Source of the DNA: Membranipora membranacea
Lineage: Eukaryota; Bryozoa; Gymnolaemata; Cheilostomatida; Membraniporidae
Direction: 5' to 3'
Length of the DNA stretch: 64,000 nucleotides
Assembly: GCA_914767715.1 (NCBI GenBank)
Contig: OU612075.1
Coordinates: 19,842,001-19,906,000 of the forward strand
Part shown: positions 1 to 11,360 of the stretch, one piece after another
How positions within the stretch are numbered: position 1 is the stretch's first letter
Layout: each line of letters opens with the position of its first letter
Notes under the pieces: generated by a model
Databases searched by the model: none
What the model saw: the letters and a program-made list of their open reading frames with translations, nothing else
What the model was told of the DNA's origin: nothing
Translations under genes and position numbers: made by a program

Positions 1-32
1 TTTCATTTACAGTTTCAATTTTATCACATTTT

Positions 33-620
33 TTAGGGTGATGAACGCATCTGTACTTTACAGCGAATCAATGACAGAAACTGAAACTCTGAATTGTGGG
101 AACTAAAGTATGTAGATAGAGAAAATTTTCCGCTGTTGGATATCAGAATCTGTGCAGCAAAGTATGTGTAGTAAATAAGTGGATGAGAGTCAGTGGTAAT
201 ATTCCAGACAAACCATATGCCTGCCGGGACAGAACAGACGTGATATGCTCCAGTTCCAGAATAAGTGGGATCACCAAAGAACACACAGTACCAGCATGTC
301 TTCTATCCCGCTCTCACCCACTTTTGTGAAGCAAACTGAAATATGATAATCTCAGAAACCAAAATACTAAAAATAGGTGAACAATATTCTTAAGAATACA
401 GGAAAGATAAATAGAGCAATGATACCTGATGTAATCATAATATAAGATCTACTGTTTGCTTGAAATACTCGAAATTTAACAGGATATTTGACAGAGGACA
501 ATTGTCTACAGACATGGCTGTATGCACAAGTGAGGTTAAGTAACCTCCGTATATTGGGATTATTCCAAAAGCATAACATTTCGATACAATTTTAATGATC
601 TTGACATATTTTAGCATATT
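33..620 (-). pseudogene. Broken rhodopsin-type GPCR copy, paralogue of the receptor at 4136-5056
   Basis: Minus-strand translations match the intact receptor at 4136-5056 in pieces. At 33-284 the TM6-TM7 part is seen (VPAGIWFVW, then YYTYFAAQILISNSG) against SGIWLAW and YYTYFASQMLIANSG in the intact gene. At about 367-620 the TM3-TM4 part is seen (HTAMSVD, then VKFRVFQANSRS) against HTAMSVDRW and VKYRVFQANNRS. The two halves of the second piece lie in different frames, so a frameshift follows HTAMSVD, which also destroys the DRW motif. The TM4-TM6 interval is mostly lost, and the TM7 proline-tyrosine motif is replaced. I see no long intact frame, so I call it a pseudogene. It is inverted relative to the intact paralogue, about 3.5 kb away. 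Confidence 0.8.
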
Positions 621-1247
621 TTACAGCTGGATTTCAATCTTTTTTTTTGTTGTGCTCACTCTTTTTTTTTTGATTTGCACGATTCTGACCCTGACAGAGA
701 ATAAAACTTAGATATGATTATTATGATTTGTTATGACTGTGGGTTAAGAATTGTATAAAGGATAAAGGGAATGGCGACTTTTAGGATAGTGAGAATCGGT
801 ATTATATTATCTCATACCCTCCAACTCAACTCCACCTTTTGAAATACAAACCAATAAATAAATTTAAAAGCTCATTAATGATTGATTAATGATTAAGAGA
901 ACATATTAGCCCGCTGAGACAAGACACCTTGACTTATTATCTACTGGGCGATTTACGTCAGTTTTATAGGTCTTCTCATTTTGAAAACCCAACAAAAACC
1001 TCACCAATCTCTCAACCAAGCCTCTCTGGTTGCTCATGTACGCTTCCTGGAATAAACAATAAAATGAACAATGTTTTATGTATTTTATCGAAGCAGCATT
1101 AGCAAGTGCAATTTTCGCAAACTATATATGTACAGTGAGTTGGCCTTAGCCTAGGTCATATAGGTAGAGATTGTCATATTAGGCTTTTCAATGATACAAA
1201 TTTTATTCAGCATCGCTGGCATTTCATCAGGGTGTTAATATGAAATT

Positions 1248-1286
<39 letters not shown>

Positions 1287-2435
1287 CAATTATTTGTCTA
1301 ATCAAAATACAGATCTTGTTGATTAATTCTCACTGTTCTTCTGCAGGCAGATGGATTGACCAAGTGACTCCTCCTGAGCATGTGTTTTGGCAGCATCGCT
1401 TTAATAATTCGGTAATTTACTCTATTATTTAAGATTCAAAAATATTGAGAGAGGTTTTTAGCGATAGAGTTATTTACCAATATTGCTGGAGGCTGGTTCT
1501 TTAAACACATTTCTCTTTTCACCTCTCTACTCATTAATTGTTTTATCTTCTCACCCCTGCATGGCCTTGACCTTGTTCTCGGGTGTTATGCACTACTGCC
1601 ACTATTCTTATAGAACCATGTCACAATCAGCTACTTGTTACTGTTCTTGTTTCCCCTATCTGTATAAGAAACAATGTCATTTCAGGAATCAAGTGTTGTT
1701 ACCATTAGATTGTTTGCACACGCAATAGGTATTGTTAATTTCACAGAGTTACCTTTTCTTGTATATTAATGATAAAAAGGTATACATTATATTGATGCAT
1801 GTGCAAAAGAAACCTAAAAGAAACATACTAAAATCATAGACAATCATAGAAAATTTATTGGTGTTCTGTTTATTTCTTTTCACTGTTTATAGTTTGTAGC
1901 CAAATGCCCTGATACTGCTAAAGCGGTACTGTTATTTGTCTTCTTCATGTGTTCCATAGCTTGTTCGATACCTCCACCTAGCTTGATAAGAGATTAGAAC
2001 TCATTAGCAGAGTTAAATTTGTGACCTTGATCAGCTTTTACTGGGAGTAAAACAATCTCAAGATCAAGAAGCAGAGAACAAACACTTATCAAAGGCATCA
2101 CAATCTAAATGCCATCTTAAACTTATTGGGTTAAAAGTTATGACCTCATCAGATTTAGTGATGATGTAACACCTTATATTCTGGAAAGGGAATATGTACT
2201 CAGCCGTTATAGAATACTTTGAATAATGCTGCGTTGGGTCCATCTTTCAATGTGAAAAGCTCTTTACAAGCCTGGCCACTTGTCATAACAGCTCCACTTT
2301 TTGTTTGGCGAAACAGGAAAGCTGTTACCAAACTCTTAGATAGTTCCCAATGCTAGTCGATTGAGTTATCTGCTGAGCAGCTACTAACCTCTTCTGGTGT
2401 AACGATTTACACAGCATGTTGATGGATTAAGAATG
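621..2435. other. Non-coding stretch with an AT microsatellite
   Basis: I recognise no gene here. An AT dinucleotide tract lies at about 1253-1287. The 81-codon open frame at 1483-1728 has no recognisable motif and I treat it as chance. Confidence 0.5.
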
Positions 2436-3259
2436 ACGTGAGAAAATACGCAGGTGATAGCTGTGCCGGCAGTTGAACATCATCAAGTCGTTTGATGTCA
2501 TGCCCATTCTGCAGGTCTCTGCCATACTAAGTTTTGTGATATCTTCATATGATTTGCTTTAAAAACTATGTATGGCTATGATTTGTGAATCACCTACACC
2601 ATACAAACCTAGATGGGCAAAGAAATGTAGTAATAGCGCATGATTACAGATTTTCTCTTGCATGTGTTCAAGTGCCAACATGAGTACGTGGTAAGCAACC
2701 GATTCTTATGGAAAATTTTGTTTGCTTAGCCTCAACAGGGCCATCTATGGCTTCCAGGCAATGAAATATGGAATACATCCTTTAAATTTGTTAATGACGG
2801 AACTCATTACCATAGCAGCGCATGTTGTTTATAGCAAAAAGTTTGCTCATTTCATCTGCGCTGCAGCTAAGGATGTTAATTTTGCTGCCAATGAACTGCC
2901 TTCAATGACGAACATTGAAAAATGTTTGCCATGTGAATAATCATTGTTTCAAAGATAATGGGACTGGAAAATCCTGGAAATTTTAAAAAGAAAGAAGATG
3001 ATTTGGAATAATTATTGATTTAAAAGCATTTTAAATAGATGCATCAGATTGAAAGCCTGAGACTCATCAGACCTAAAAACACTTGGGAACTTCACAATGT
3101 GTTTCCCTTTTTGATATCTTGAGGGAAATCGATAGATTTTATGTATGAGAAAAACAATAATGATGTTTGCTTGAGAAATTATAAATCATGTTGACAAGTC
3201 GAACAATAGAGTGCCAATCGTATAGGCAAATAAACAAAGAGAATATGTTTCATTGTGGC
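2436..3259. repeat. Left unit of an ~820-bp tandem duplication
   Basis: This segment and 3264-4085 are direct copies. Both start near GTGAGAAAATACGCAG and end near TTTCATTGTGG, and they differ by scattered substitutions and a few small indels. A 72-codon frame (2722-2940) is open in this copy but shifted or stopped in the other, so it is not a conserved gene. The pair sits immediately upstream of the intact receptor gene. Confidence 0.9.
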
Positions 3260-3263
3260 GACT

Positions 3264-4085
3264 GTGAGAAAATACGCAGCTGATAGCTGTGTCCGCAGTT
3301 GAACATCATCAAGTCGTTTGATGTCATGCCCATTCTGCAGGTCTCTGCCATACTAAGTTTTGTGATATCTTCATATGATTTGCTTTAAAAACAATGTATG
3401 GCTATGATTGGTGAATCACCTACACCATACAAGCCTAGATGGGCGAAGAAATGTAGTAATAACGCATGATTACAGATTTTCTCTTGCATATGTTCAAGTG
3501 CCAACATGAGTACGTGGTAAGCAACCGATTCTTATGGAAAATTTTGTTTGCTAAGCCTCAACAGGGCCATCTAAGGCTTCAAGGCAATGAAATATGGAAT
3601 AGATCCTTTAAATTTGATAATGACGGAACTCATTACCATAGCAGCGCATGTTGTTTATAGCAAAAAGTTTGCTCATTTCCTCTGCGCTGCAGTTAAGGAT
3701 GTTAATTTTGCTGCCAATGAACTGCCTTCAATGACGAACATTGAAAAATGTTTGCCATGTGAATAATCATTGTTTCAAAGATAATGGGACTTGAAAATCC
3801 TGGAAATTTTAAAAAGAAAGAAGATGATTTGGAATAATTATTGATTTAAAAGCATTTTGAATAGATGCATCAGATTGAAAACCTGAAACTCATTAGACCT
3901 AAAAACACTTGGGAACTTGTGTTTCCCTTTTTGATATCTTGAAGGAAATCGATAGATTTTATGTATTAGAAAAACAATAATGATGTTTGCTTGAGAAGTT
4001 ATAAATCATGTTGACAAGTCGAACAATAGAGTACCAATCGTATAGGCAAATGAACAAAGAGAATATGTTTCATTGTGGTGACTGC
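3264..4085. repeat. Right unit of the ~820-bp tandem duplication
   Basis: Direct copy of 2436-3259. It ends about 50 bp before the ATG of the receptor at 4136, so any promoter or 5' leader of that gene lies inside the duplicated DNA. One indel is clear at about 3917, where this unit lacks the bases CACAAT found in the left unit. Confidence 0.9.
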
Positions 4086-4135
4086 GTTCCACCAAGAATT
4101 GTCTTCTTCATTAAAGACATTTGAAGCGCATCATC

Positions 4136-5056
4136 ATGGAAAATAAGACAGACTTGATACTTTTTAAAACAACTCTACCAACATCATTGATAGCAGTTAC
4201 CCTAATAATGACCTCATTTATTCTTGTGAGCAATGTTCTGGTAATTCTGACATTGCAGAGGATGGGTAAACTAACACTACAGCATTACTACATACTCGGG
4301 TTGGTGTGCTCAGATCTTCTGATGCTGATTGTGATCGCCTCAGGGTTTGTAATCAATTTGAAAGGTGAAGTTTGGCTCCCTGCGTGGCTATGTGATGCCT
4401 TCGGCATAGCATCAACTGTTGCAGCTGATATCACTGCTTTCATGCATACCGCTATGTCAGTAGACAGGTGGATCTCTGTCAGATTTCCTGTAAAGTATCG
4501 TGTTTTTCAGGCAAATAATAGGTCACGTATACTTATTCTCAGTGTTATTATATTTTCATTCTTATTTCCAGTTATTTTGAACATACTGTTTAGATATTTT
4601 AATCTCGTAGCTTTTATGTTTGATGAAACGATTGCATACTGCCTCACAGAAGTGGGTGAAAATGGGGTAGGAGGCGTTTTGGTACTGACAACAACTTTTT
4701 TAGTAATACCCGTCACCCTTCAGGCAATCACAAACATGTATTTGTTAGTCAAAGTATCCAAGTTGCAAGGCATTAATAGGGCCAAGATGTGCAAGTCTAT
4801 AAGAACAGTGAGTGCAACGCTGGGAGTATATTACCTGTGCTGGATCCCATCAGGCATATGGCTCGCCTGGAAGGTGATCTCACAATCCCAACCTCCTGGT
4901 TACTACACATACTTTGCTTCACAAATGCTCATCGCCAATAGTGGAATGAGTTTTCCGATCTACTTGATGACATTGCCTCAGTTTAGAGAACAGTTTCTGA
5001 AGCTGATTCCACATAAAGTTAGGATTAATCCAGCAACATCAACATCACAACAATAG
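4136..5056 (+). CDS. Intronless rhodopsin-type seven-transmembrane receptor
   Basis: Predicted 306-residue class-A GPCR in the plasma membrane. The first ATG of the frame is at 4136; the frame is open further upstream but has no earlier ATG. An N-glycosylation site (N3-K-T) lies before TM1. TM1 has SNVLVIL (residues 32-38), TM2 has LVCSD (56-60), and Cys86 before TM3 is the usual partner of an extracellular-loop-2 Cys, here Cys169. TM3 ends in D110-R111-W112, a DRY variant. TM6 has CWIP (235-238), and TM7 has NSGMSFPIY (268-276), a stretched NPxxY variant. AATAAA signals lie 9-25 bp after the stop, so the 3' UTR may be very short. The ligand cannot be inferred. A broken inverted paralogue lies at 33-620. 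Confidence 0.9.
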   Translation: MENKTDLILFKTTLPTSLIAVTLIMTSFILVSNVLVILTLQRMGKLTLQHYYILGLVCSDLLMLIVIASGFVINLKGEVWLPAWLCDAFGIASTVAADITAFMHTAMSVDRWISVRFPVKYRVFQANNRSRILILSVIIFSFLFPVILNILFRYFNLVAFMFDETIAYCLTEVGENGVGGVLVLTTTFLVIPVTLQAITNMYLLVKVSKLQGINRAKMCKSIRTVSATLGVYYLCWIPSGIWLAWKVISQSQPPGYYTYFASQMLIANSGMSFPIYLMTLPQFREQFLKLIPHKVRINPATSTSQQ

Positions 5057-6413
5057 ATTCGCAGAATAAAAATGAAATAAATCCGTCTTCAGAGAAATGC
5101 CCAAAGCCTCACCCCATCAGCCCAACTTTATGTCTTGATTGTCGGTTTGATAGTCAAAGTTGTCTCTTTTTTTTCTTTTTTTTTGTACAGACTACACACT
5201 GTTTATTCTATGCCACAGGAGCTTTACATTATTGTGTCATATATTGTAATTTTCAGATGGCTCTTTTCAAACAAATTGAGATAATGAATTATTTGAAAAT
5301 TATACCTTTCATATATTTATGATTGGTTTATTTCTCATGGCACAGTGATACTTTGTGAGGAGTCTGAATCTTATTTTCACATTTTACTGATTGTAATTAT
5401 TGTTGATTATAACTGTGGGTCTCATTTCCTATCATCTCTGATACAACAATTTTATGTTTATGTATATCTTATCATGATAAAAGCCTTTCAGCATTAAAAT
5501 TAAGATTCCTGTTTTGTGTAACATGATATAACAAATAGATAGCTAATATATACAAATATATATATATATTATATATACGATCAAATTTCTTTTACTGATA
5601 AGATGGGTAAAATATGCCATCTTTGAATAAGATTTTGGGACAGAATGTAGATTGGCCAAAATGTTCACTGCATTTTTGAAATGGAAAAAGGGGCTTTCAT
5701 AATAATAATAATAATAATGTATCAATAGTTACAGGAGTATAATTTAGGTGCAAAGGCTTCAATTTTTAGTTTCTTATAAATACCGATTCTTGGAATGGAC
5801 TTTGTCAAAATGCTCAAGAAAAAAGATGAATTATTTGTCCTATTCACTTAAATAAACTGACAGAGTATAGACTGCACTCCTCATCTGACACCCGTACAAC
5901 ATATTTGGTCAGTACTCACACCAAGCTGGGCAAGAGAATGGGCCCTGATAACAATAGGTCAGAGTACAATCTTTTGCGTTTAATATGATATATCGTCTTT
6001 TCAGTTTCTTAGGAACTTATCATCCGATTTTCAAAAATTCCATCACTGATACATCGGTAGTAATCTGACCGAGATTGCATATCGCAAAAATTGTTTACCT
6101 TTTGTTTCTAACCATATAAAAACGTATAGGCAGAAATGAGCAAAATGATGCACCAATTTACTTCAGGCGAAAATGTGATGAAAATCTAGGCAGTATAAAG
6201 GTCTTGCTACATGAGCCCATGAAATGCGTAGAATTGCCTCCCCACGCCACACCTGGGCGTGCCTCTACTAGCTATGCACACCCACACATCCATACATCGT
6301 GACCAACAGATCCTAAGTAACTGACCAATGAGAGGGTAGTGTCAAGGTCATATTGCCATTTCCTGTTTAGAATATGGCCATTTTAAAATTAAATATTTAT
6401 TGCTCTTTCAATT
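5057..6413. other. Non-coding stretch between receptor and Harbinger remains
   Basis: It starts with the receptor 3' flank (AATAAA twice just after 5060) and has a short AT tract at about 5555-5575 and an AAT run at 5698-5718. About 70 bp at 6232-6305 resembles 15838-15910 in the same orientation (shared AATTGCCT, CCCACGC and ATCGTG blocks), perhaps a repeat shared by the two transposon regions. No gene is seen. Confidence 0.45.
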
Positions 6414-6655
6414 ATGGATCAAATGTCAATTCTTATGCTAGCATTACTTTTGAGAAGAAGAAGAAGGAGAAAGAGACTGCAAGAGCAAGATGACCAGAAT
6501 TGAGAGAGATTGACCAGAGTTGTGGTGCATGATATGAACCTGTCAAGAGATGCCACATCAGTGTTCAATAGGTTCAATCAACTCAAGATGTATCCTGACA
6601 GATTTCATGCTCAATTCAGTATGACTCCAGAAACATTCACATATGTACTACAGGT

Positions 6656-7070
6656 CAGGGGCGTATATTCTAAAAAATTTCACTCACTGACCTTTTAGAG
6701 ATGAGCACAATGATCGGGCACAGCCCGATCCACACGCCGTAGGCGTGGCGGGGAGGGTGTGGGAGGGGCGCTTAAGCGCCCTCCGACACGGAAATCTTTG
6801 CATTTCGGTAGCAAAATAGTGCAAGCAGAGAGGTATTTCAATAGCTCACTGAGCTGTTGGGTACTTTCAGAAAACAACTCAATAGCAGTAGAAGATTACG
6901 GTAAAAATGCTCCAGTTATAAAGCATTAATTTGAAAAAAAAACTGTCCTCGATGGGATTTGAACCCACAACAATCTTATAAACAGTGATTATTAGGCAGA
7001 CGTTCTACACACTGAGCTATTCAGCCACTCACGGAAATTAGTGGGCCGTGAGTGCTAATATACGCCACTG
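6656..7070. mobile_element. hAT miniature element, copy 1 (415 bp)
   Basis: The ends are 14-bp inverted repeats, CAGGGGCGTATATT on the left and the complement of AATATACGCCACTG on the right, with one mismatch. The element is flanked by an 8-bp duplication, CTACAGGT (6648-6655 and 7071-7078). The CAG-G/T-GGCG end and 8-bp duplication are classic for hAT. There is no transposase inside, but a tRNA-like core lies on the minus strand. It interrupts the Harbinger transposase exactly at its exon 1 donor site. Confidence 0.92.
6934..7029 (-). ncRNA. tRNA-like Pol III core with T-run inside the hAT MITE, copy 1
   Basis: On the minus strand an A-box-like TAGCTCAGTGTGTAGAAC is followed by GTCTGCC, and a B-box-like GGGTTCAAATCCC forms a good T-arm. 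The sequence ends in GGACAG and a run of nine T (6934-6942), a standard Pol III terminator. The acceptor stem does not pair, so this is tRNA-derived rather than a working tRNA. Transcription is inferred, not shown. Confidence 0.55.
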
Positions 7071-8663
7071 CTACAGGTGAGCATTTGCTTTAGTAAAACT
7101 GGTCAAATCCCACACCCAACTCCACTTGTTGTGGATTAAATTTGTAGTATTAATCAAATATGAAATAACAGAAGATATGCTTATAAATAATATAATTGCA
7201 GTTAATCATTAGTTCACTGACTCATTAACCAAGAGATTACATGGACACATCTCAAATCACAAAATATTAGCAATATATTTATGCAATTGTGTTACTTTAT
7301 TTTAGCTGATTGCACAACGTATCACCAAGATGGACACGCAGATGAGATTTGCTACCCCACCAGACACGAGATTATGTGTGGCTTTACATTTCCTGGTCAC
7401 AGGGAGCAGTTTTAGTTCACTGGCATACATTTACGCACTCGGCAGAATAACAGTTTCTGATATCATATATGAGACTTGCGATGCTATATGGGAGATCTTA
7501 CAACCAATCTATCTTCGTCTTCCATCAACTCATACTGAGTGGCAGCGCATAGCTGACAAGTAAGTTATCTTGTGAAGTTGGCTATGTGCACCATTTAAAA
7601 TTCAAATGTTTAAAAGATAAATTTGGTGGATGCTCATTTCGCCACACAGATGGATGTCGCACATGGAAATTCTTGAAGTTTGAAGAATAGCTCAAGATTA
7701 CATCTCAGGTAGCTGATTAACCGAGAAGTTATGAGTGAAAAACCATGGATACAAGCATGATGGTAGTCAAGTTTGTTTCAGTGCGCACCACAATGATTAG
7801 GACAAATAATTAAATTTACGATCTTTTGCAGATTTTATGAGACATGGAACTTTCCCAATTGTGTCGGAGCTATCGATGGTAAACATATACATATCCATGC
7901 ACCCGACAATACATGAACGGTGTATTTTAACTACAAGAAGACGTTCTCGATCAACCTCATGGCAGTTGCCAGTGAAGACTACATGTTCATAACTGTTGAT
8001 ATCGGCCAGATCGGTAGTGCAAGTGATGCAGGTATATGGGATCGAAGCCAGTTTGGGTCTGCTTGGAAGGAGAAGTCAATCATTACACCACCCCCAAGAC
8101 CTCTACCTGGAACCTGATGATGAGTCAGAGTTTGTGATGATAGGCGATGAGGCGTTCTTATTACAGTCTAATCTCCTTAGACCATATCTTGGACGTGACC
8201 TCGATACAATGACTAAGAACAGATACAATTACCGACTCTCTAGAGTCTTCTCTCTAGAGCTAGCTGTGTTGTAGAAAATGCCTTCGGCATATTAACTAAC
8301 AGATTCAGAGTGCTCTTTACCAGTATAGATGCTGATGCAGAAAAAACGACTTCAATAGTGAGAACATGCTGTCTTTTACATAACATGTTATGTACACTCA
8401 ATGACAATGCATATGTGCCACCGGGATTCGGCGACAATCTTAATCCAAATGGTGAGGTAGCAGGCAGAGCGTGGAGAGTAAACCACCAGGATTTGGGCGG
8501 CTTGGCTGTTACTGCAAGAGGACATGCTTTTGCAGCCACCAATGCAAGAAATAGGTTAGCTCGCTGTTTCAGTGAAGAAGGTGCTGTGGACTGGCAGGAA
8601 GCACTCATCAATAGACTACACTAAATGTAATACTTGAGACTAAACTCTAATCGAACTACATCG

Positions 8664-8749
8664 ACATCCTTATATATTATATTGTAATAACCAACTTTTA
8701 AACTGAAGATTTTATTCGTTATATATGTATCTTAGGACAGAAGTTTACA
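8664..8749. repeat. Short repeat flanking the Harbinger-type element (left copy)
   Basis: About 85 bp containing TATATTGTAATA, CTTTTAAACTGAAGATTTT and a CTTAGGACAGAAG tail. It is repeated just outside the right end of the element (about 11706-11795) and partly again at about 11796-11850. The element therefore appears to have landed in, or triggered, a small tandem array. Confidence 0.6.
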
Positions 8750-9179
8750 TTAGGCCACACCAAATCAATGTCTTGATCTAGGTGAACCGCCCGCCTGGGA
8801 GTTGTGCTCCCATATCATACAAAAGCCGCCATCCGCCAGCAGTACTAAACAGAATTATACAATATTTGAGGCGGATAGTTCAAATAATATGCCTCCTGCC
8901 GCCAGTACATTAAAATGCAAATTATATTTTATTTTGTAATTGTCCGCCACAAAAAGTTGCTATATCTAGGAAAAAAAATTGTCAAAAGTATTGAAATTAT
9001 CCTTCATAGCTTTGTACAAAGTAAGTGTGAAAGCAAAAATTTGGTAACTTCTTTGACCTATCTTCAAAACTCAGAAAAACATAAATGGCAAGTAATTCTA
9101 GGTCAATCCAGCAAATAATATCAGACTACTATAATTTGCAAAAGCCACACGTTGAGCAGGAGCAACGAATGCTTGGTAA

Positions 9180-9720
9180 CAGGGGCGTATATTCTAAAAA
9201 ATGTCACTCTCTGACTTTTTAGAGATGAGCATAATGATTGGGCGCAGCCCGATCCACACGCCGTAGGCGTGGCGGGGAGGGTGTGGGAGGGGCGCTTAAG
9301 CTTAAGCGCCCTCCCACCACGGAAATTTTTGCATATCGGTAGCAAAATAGTGCAAGAAGAGAGGTATTTCCATAGCTCACTGAGCTGTTGGGTACTTTCA
9401 GAAAACAACTCAATAGCAGTAGAAGATTACGGTAAAAATGCTCCAGTTATAAAGCACCCATTTGAAAAAAAACTGACCTTGATGGGATTCGAACCCACAA
9501 CAATCTGATTATCAGTGATTATAAGGCCGCCCAGAGATGAGATGAGAAGACAACTTCTTCTTATTTTTTTCCTTTGCCCCTCCCTTTCTTCTCTTTTCTC
9601 CTCCCTCTTTTCCCCACTCTCACCGAGAAGTTTATCCCCGAGCCCGCAGACGCTCTACACACTGAGCTATTCAGCCATTCACGGATTTCCATGGGCCGTG
9701 AGTGCTAATATACGCCACTG
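9180..9720. mobile_element. hAT miniature element, copy 2 (541 bp)
   Basis: It has the same ends as copy 1 (CAGGGGCGTATATT left, AATATACGCCACTG right), flanked by the 8-bp duplication CTTGGTAA (9172-9179 and 9721-9728). It is collinear with copy 1 except for an extra pyrimidine-rich block of about 118 bp at about 9528-9645, which splits the tRNA-like core just after GTCTGC on the minus strand. Confidence 0.92.
9465..9676 (-). ncRNA. tRNA-like Pol III core with T-run, copy 2, split by an insertion
   Basis: Same core as at 6934-7029: A-box-like TAGCTCAGTGTGTAGAGC, a B-box-like GGGTTCGAATCCC that is closer to consensus than in copy 1, and a run of eight T (9465-9472). A block of about 118 bp separates the two boxes at the anticodon-arm position. 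The segment beyond it reads CCTTATAATC, which would place a TAT triplet in the anticodon loop. Whether the insert is a later insertion or an intron-like relic is unknown. Confidence 0.5.
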
Positions 9721-9928
9721 CTTGGTAAGTAGATTTTCAGCCATACCTGAGGTACATTTATTTGCATCACATACTATATGCATGAAGATGAGCCAACTAC
9801 TAGTGCCATACAGCAGCAATGGTGAGACTGAAAGTGAGGGATTTGAACAGGAAGCAGCAGTAGTAGATCAAAGAACTTCCCCCCCCCCCTGGTAGTCTCA
9901 ACAAGTTCCAAATATGCATCAACAACAT

Positions 9929-10079
<151 letters not shown>

Positions 10080-10587
10080 AACTATCACAATGATCATGAT
10101 GTTGAAGAGGAGGGAGTTGAAGTGTTGGTGGTGGTGATGGAGACAGAGCAGCCAGCACTTCTAGTAAGACCTATATAATAGCTGTGAAAGTTATTTCACT
10201 AGATGACTCATTTGCTCAGCCTTTTGAATTCACATGTTCATTCAAAGTCTTCTAGATTTTCTTCAAACATTATCACACTTTATCCCTTGAAGAAAGGGGC
10301 CTTTTATCCGCTCACTAAATACAGAGTCTGGTCAGATGTCTTAACTATATCCTCATTGGACTACATTGCTTTTATTTCTTGTAGGAGCTCTATGGCAAAG
10401 AGTCAGACAGTGGTAGTAATGAAGTGCCTCATCAATTCTCTAGAAAGCGTTAAGTAGCAGATATAGACCGTACCATACCTGCTACTACACAAAATGCCCG
10501 GACTATAAAGAGGTTCATTACATTTGTTGAATGCGGAAAGCCCAGGGTAGGTGTGGCACAAATCCATCTGTCTATTGCAGACCATGG

Positions 10588-10730
10588 TGGTGTTTCAATA
10601 AGCAGTTTTTGGCTTCCGTAACCCGCAACTTTCTCCGCAACCCGTAACTATATAAGCCTCTCAATGTGGTTACTAAGTTTCACTCAAACTCACAGAAAAA
10701 GTTACGCAGAAACTGCTAATTGAAAGACTC
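10588..10730. mobile_element. Small fold-back MITE (~143 bp)
   Basis: The left end GTGTTTCAATAAGCAG and the right end, read inverted, GTCTTTCAATTAGCAG match over about 25 bp with few differences, followed by complementary CCGTAAC and GTTACG blocks. No clear target duplication is visible. It lies inside the 8753-11705 element. Confidence 0.5.
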
Positions 10731-11278
10731 CCCAGGCACATGAATTATTACACCATGTTTGTTCCATCAATTCACTTGACTACAGATAGCTGGTTTATTT
10801 AAACTTAAAACTGTATTTCATGTGCTTTAAGGTGCTTTATTTACGGAATAAATTCAGTCTCAAAAGAACTATGGATATGGAGCGTGAGCTGGAAGGGATA
10901 ACATTATGTATGTGGTACAAATATCAGGGATGCTGTCGAGGGAGACCATGTTTTCAATAGGGTGAGTATTTGCATTACAAAACAAGCTTCATGTAGCCCC
11001 AATCATAGTTAGTTGGAGTCCGAACCAAAGGTTTAAAATGCAGTTTTTATTAATTAGACTCATAGTCAAAACTTACCGCTCATTCATGACTATTATTCTA
11101 GAGAGTAAGCGATAAGGAAGAGAAATATGCAAGTGAAATTTGATGGCCGCATATCTTTTTTTGTTTTGTAGATTAACATGGAGCTACTCGAGTGCGGGGA
11201 TGACGTGGAGATGACGTATACCAAGGCTGGCTGCTACCCAGCCTTGTCTTCTGATATTTAGATTCCTGATTCATCCAT

Positions 11279-11360
11279 GTTCATTATGTTCATGTTCAGT
11301 CAACAATAAAATCCTGTCTACATATGTTCATGTTCAGTCAAAAATATAAGCCTGTCTACA
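11279..11360. repeat. Short tandem repeat around ATGTTCATGTTCAGTCAA
   Basis: About 41 bp repeated twice with small changes (CATGTTCAGTCAA, then AA-rich bases, then CCTGTCTACA). No function is apparent. It lies near the right end of the Harbinger-type element. Confidence 0.5.

Larger units (their letters stand above)
6414..8624 (+). pseudogene. PIF/Harbinger transposase (HARBI1-like), decayed, three exons
   Basis: DDE transposase of the PIF/Harbinger superfamily, no longer functional. Exon 1 (6414 to about 6654) starts with a short hydrophobic stretch and an Arg-rich run, then YPDRFHAQFSMTPETF, the usual N-terminal layout. Exon 2 (7306-7559) has ETCDAIWEILQPIYLRLPST. Exon 3 (7832-8624) has the first catalytic Asp in GAIDGKH, then YFNYKKTFSINLMAV, the second Asp in SDAGIWD, IGDEAF, NYRLSR and the catalytic Glu in VENAFGIL. 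Damage seen: a TGA in exon 1 near 6506, a TGA near 7914, at least two frame changes in 8040-8280, and an hAT element in the exon 1 donor site. No Myb-like partner is next to it; the BESS-like frame at 14974-15612 is a possible but unproven partner. Confidence 0.88.

Noticed and set aside
1483-1728. 81-codon plus-strand frame
   Set aside because: No motif, no conserved neighbour and no coding signal beyond being open; probably chance in AT-rich DNA.
4121-4135. Possible earlier start of the receptor frame
   Set aside because: The codon at 4121 is TTG; the first ATG is at 4136 and gives a normal short N-tail with a glycosylation site.
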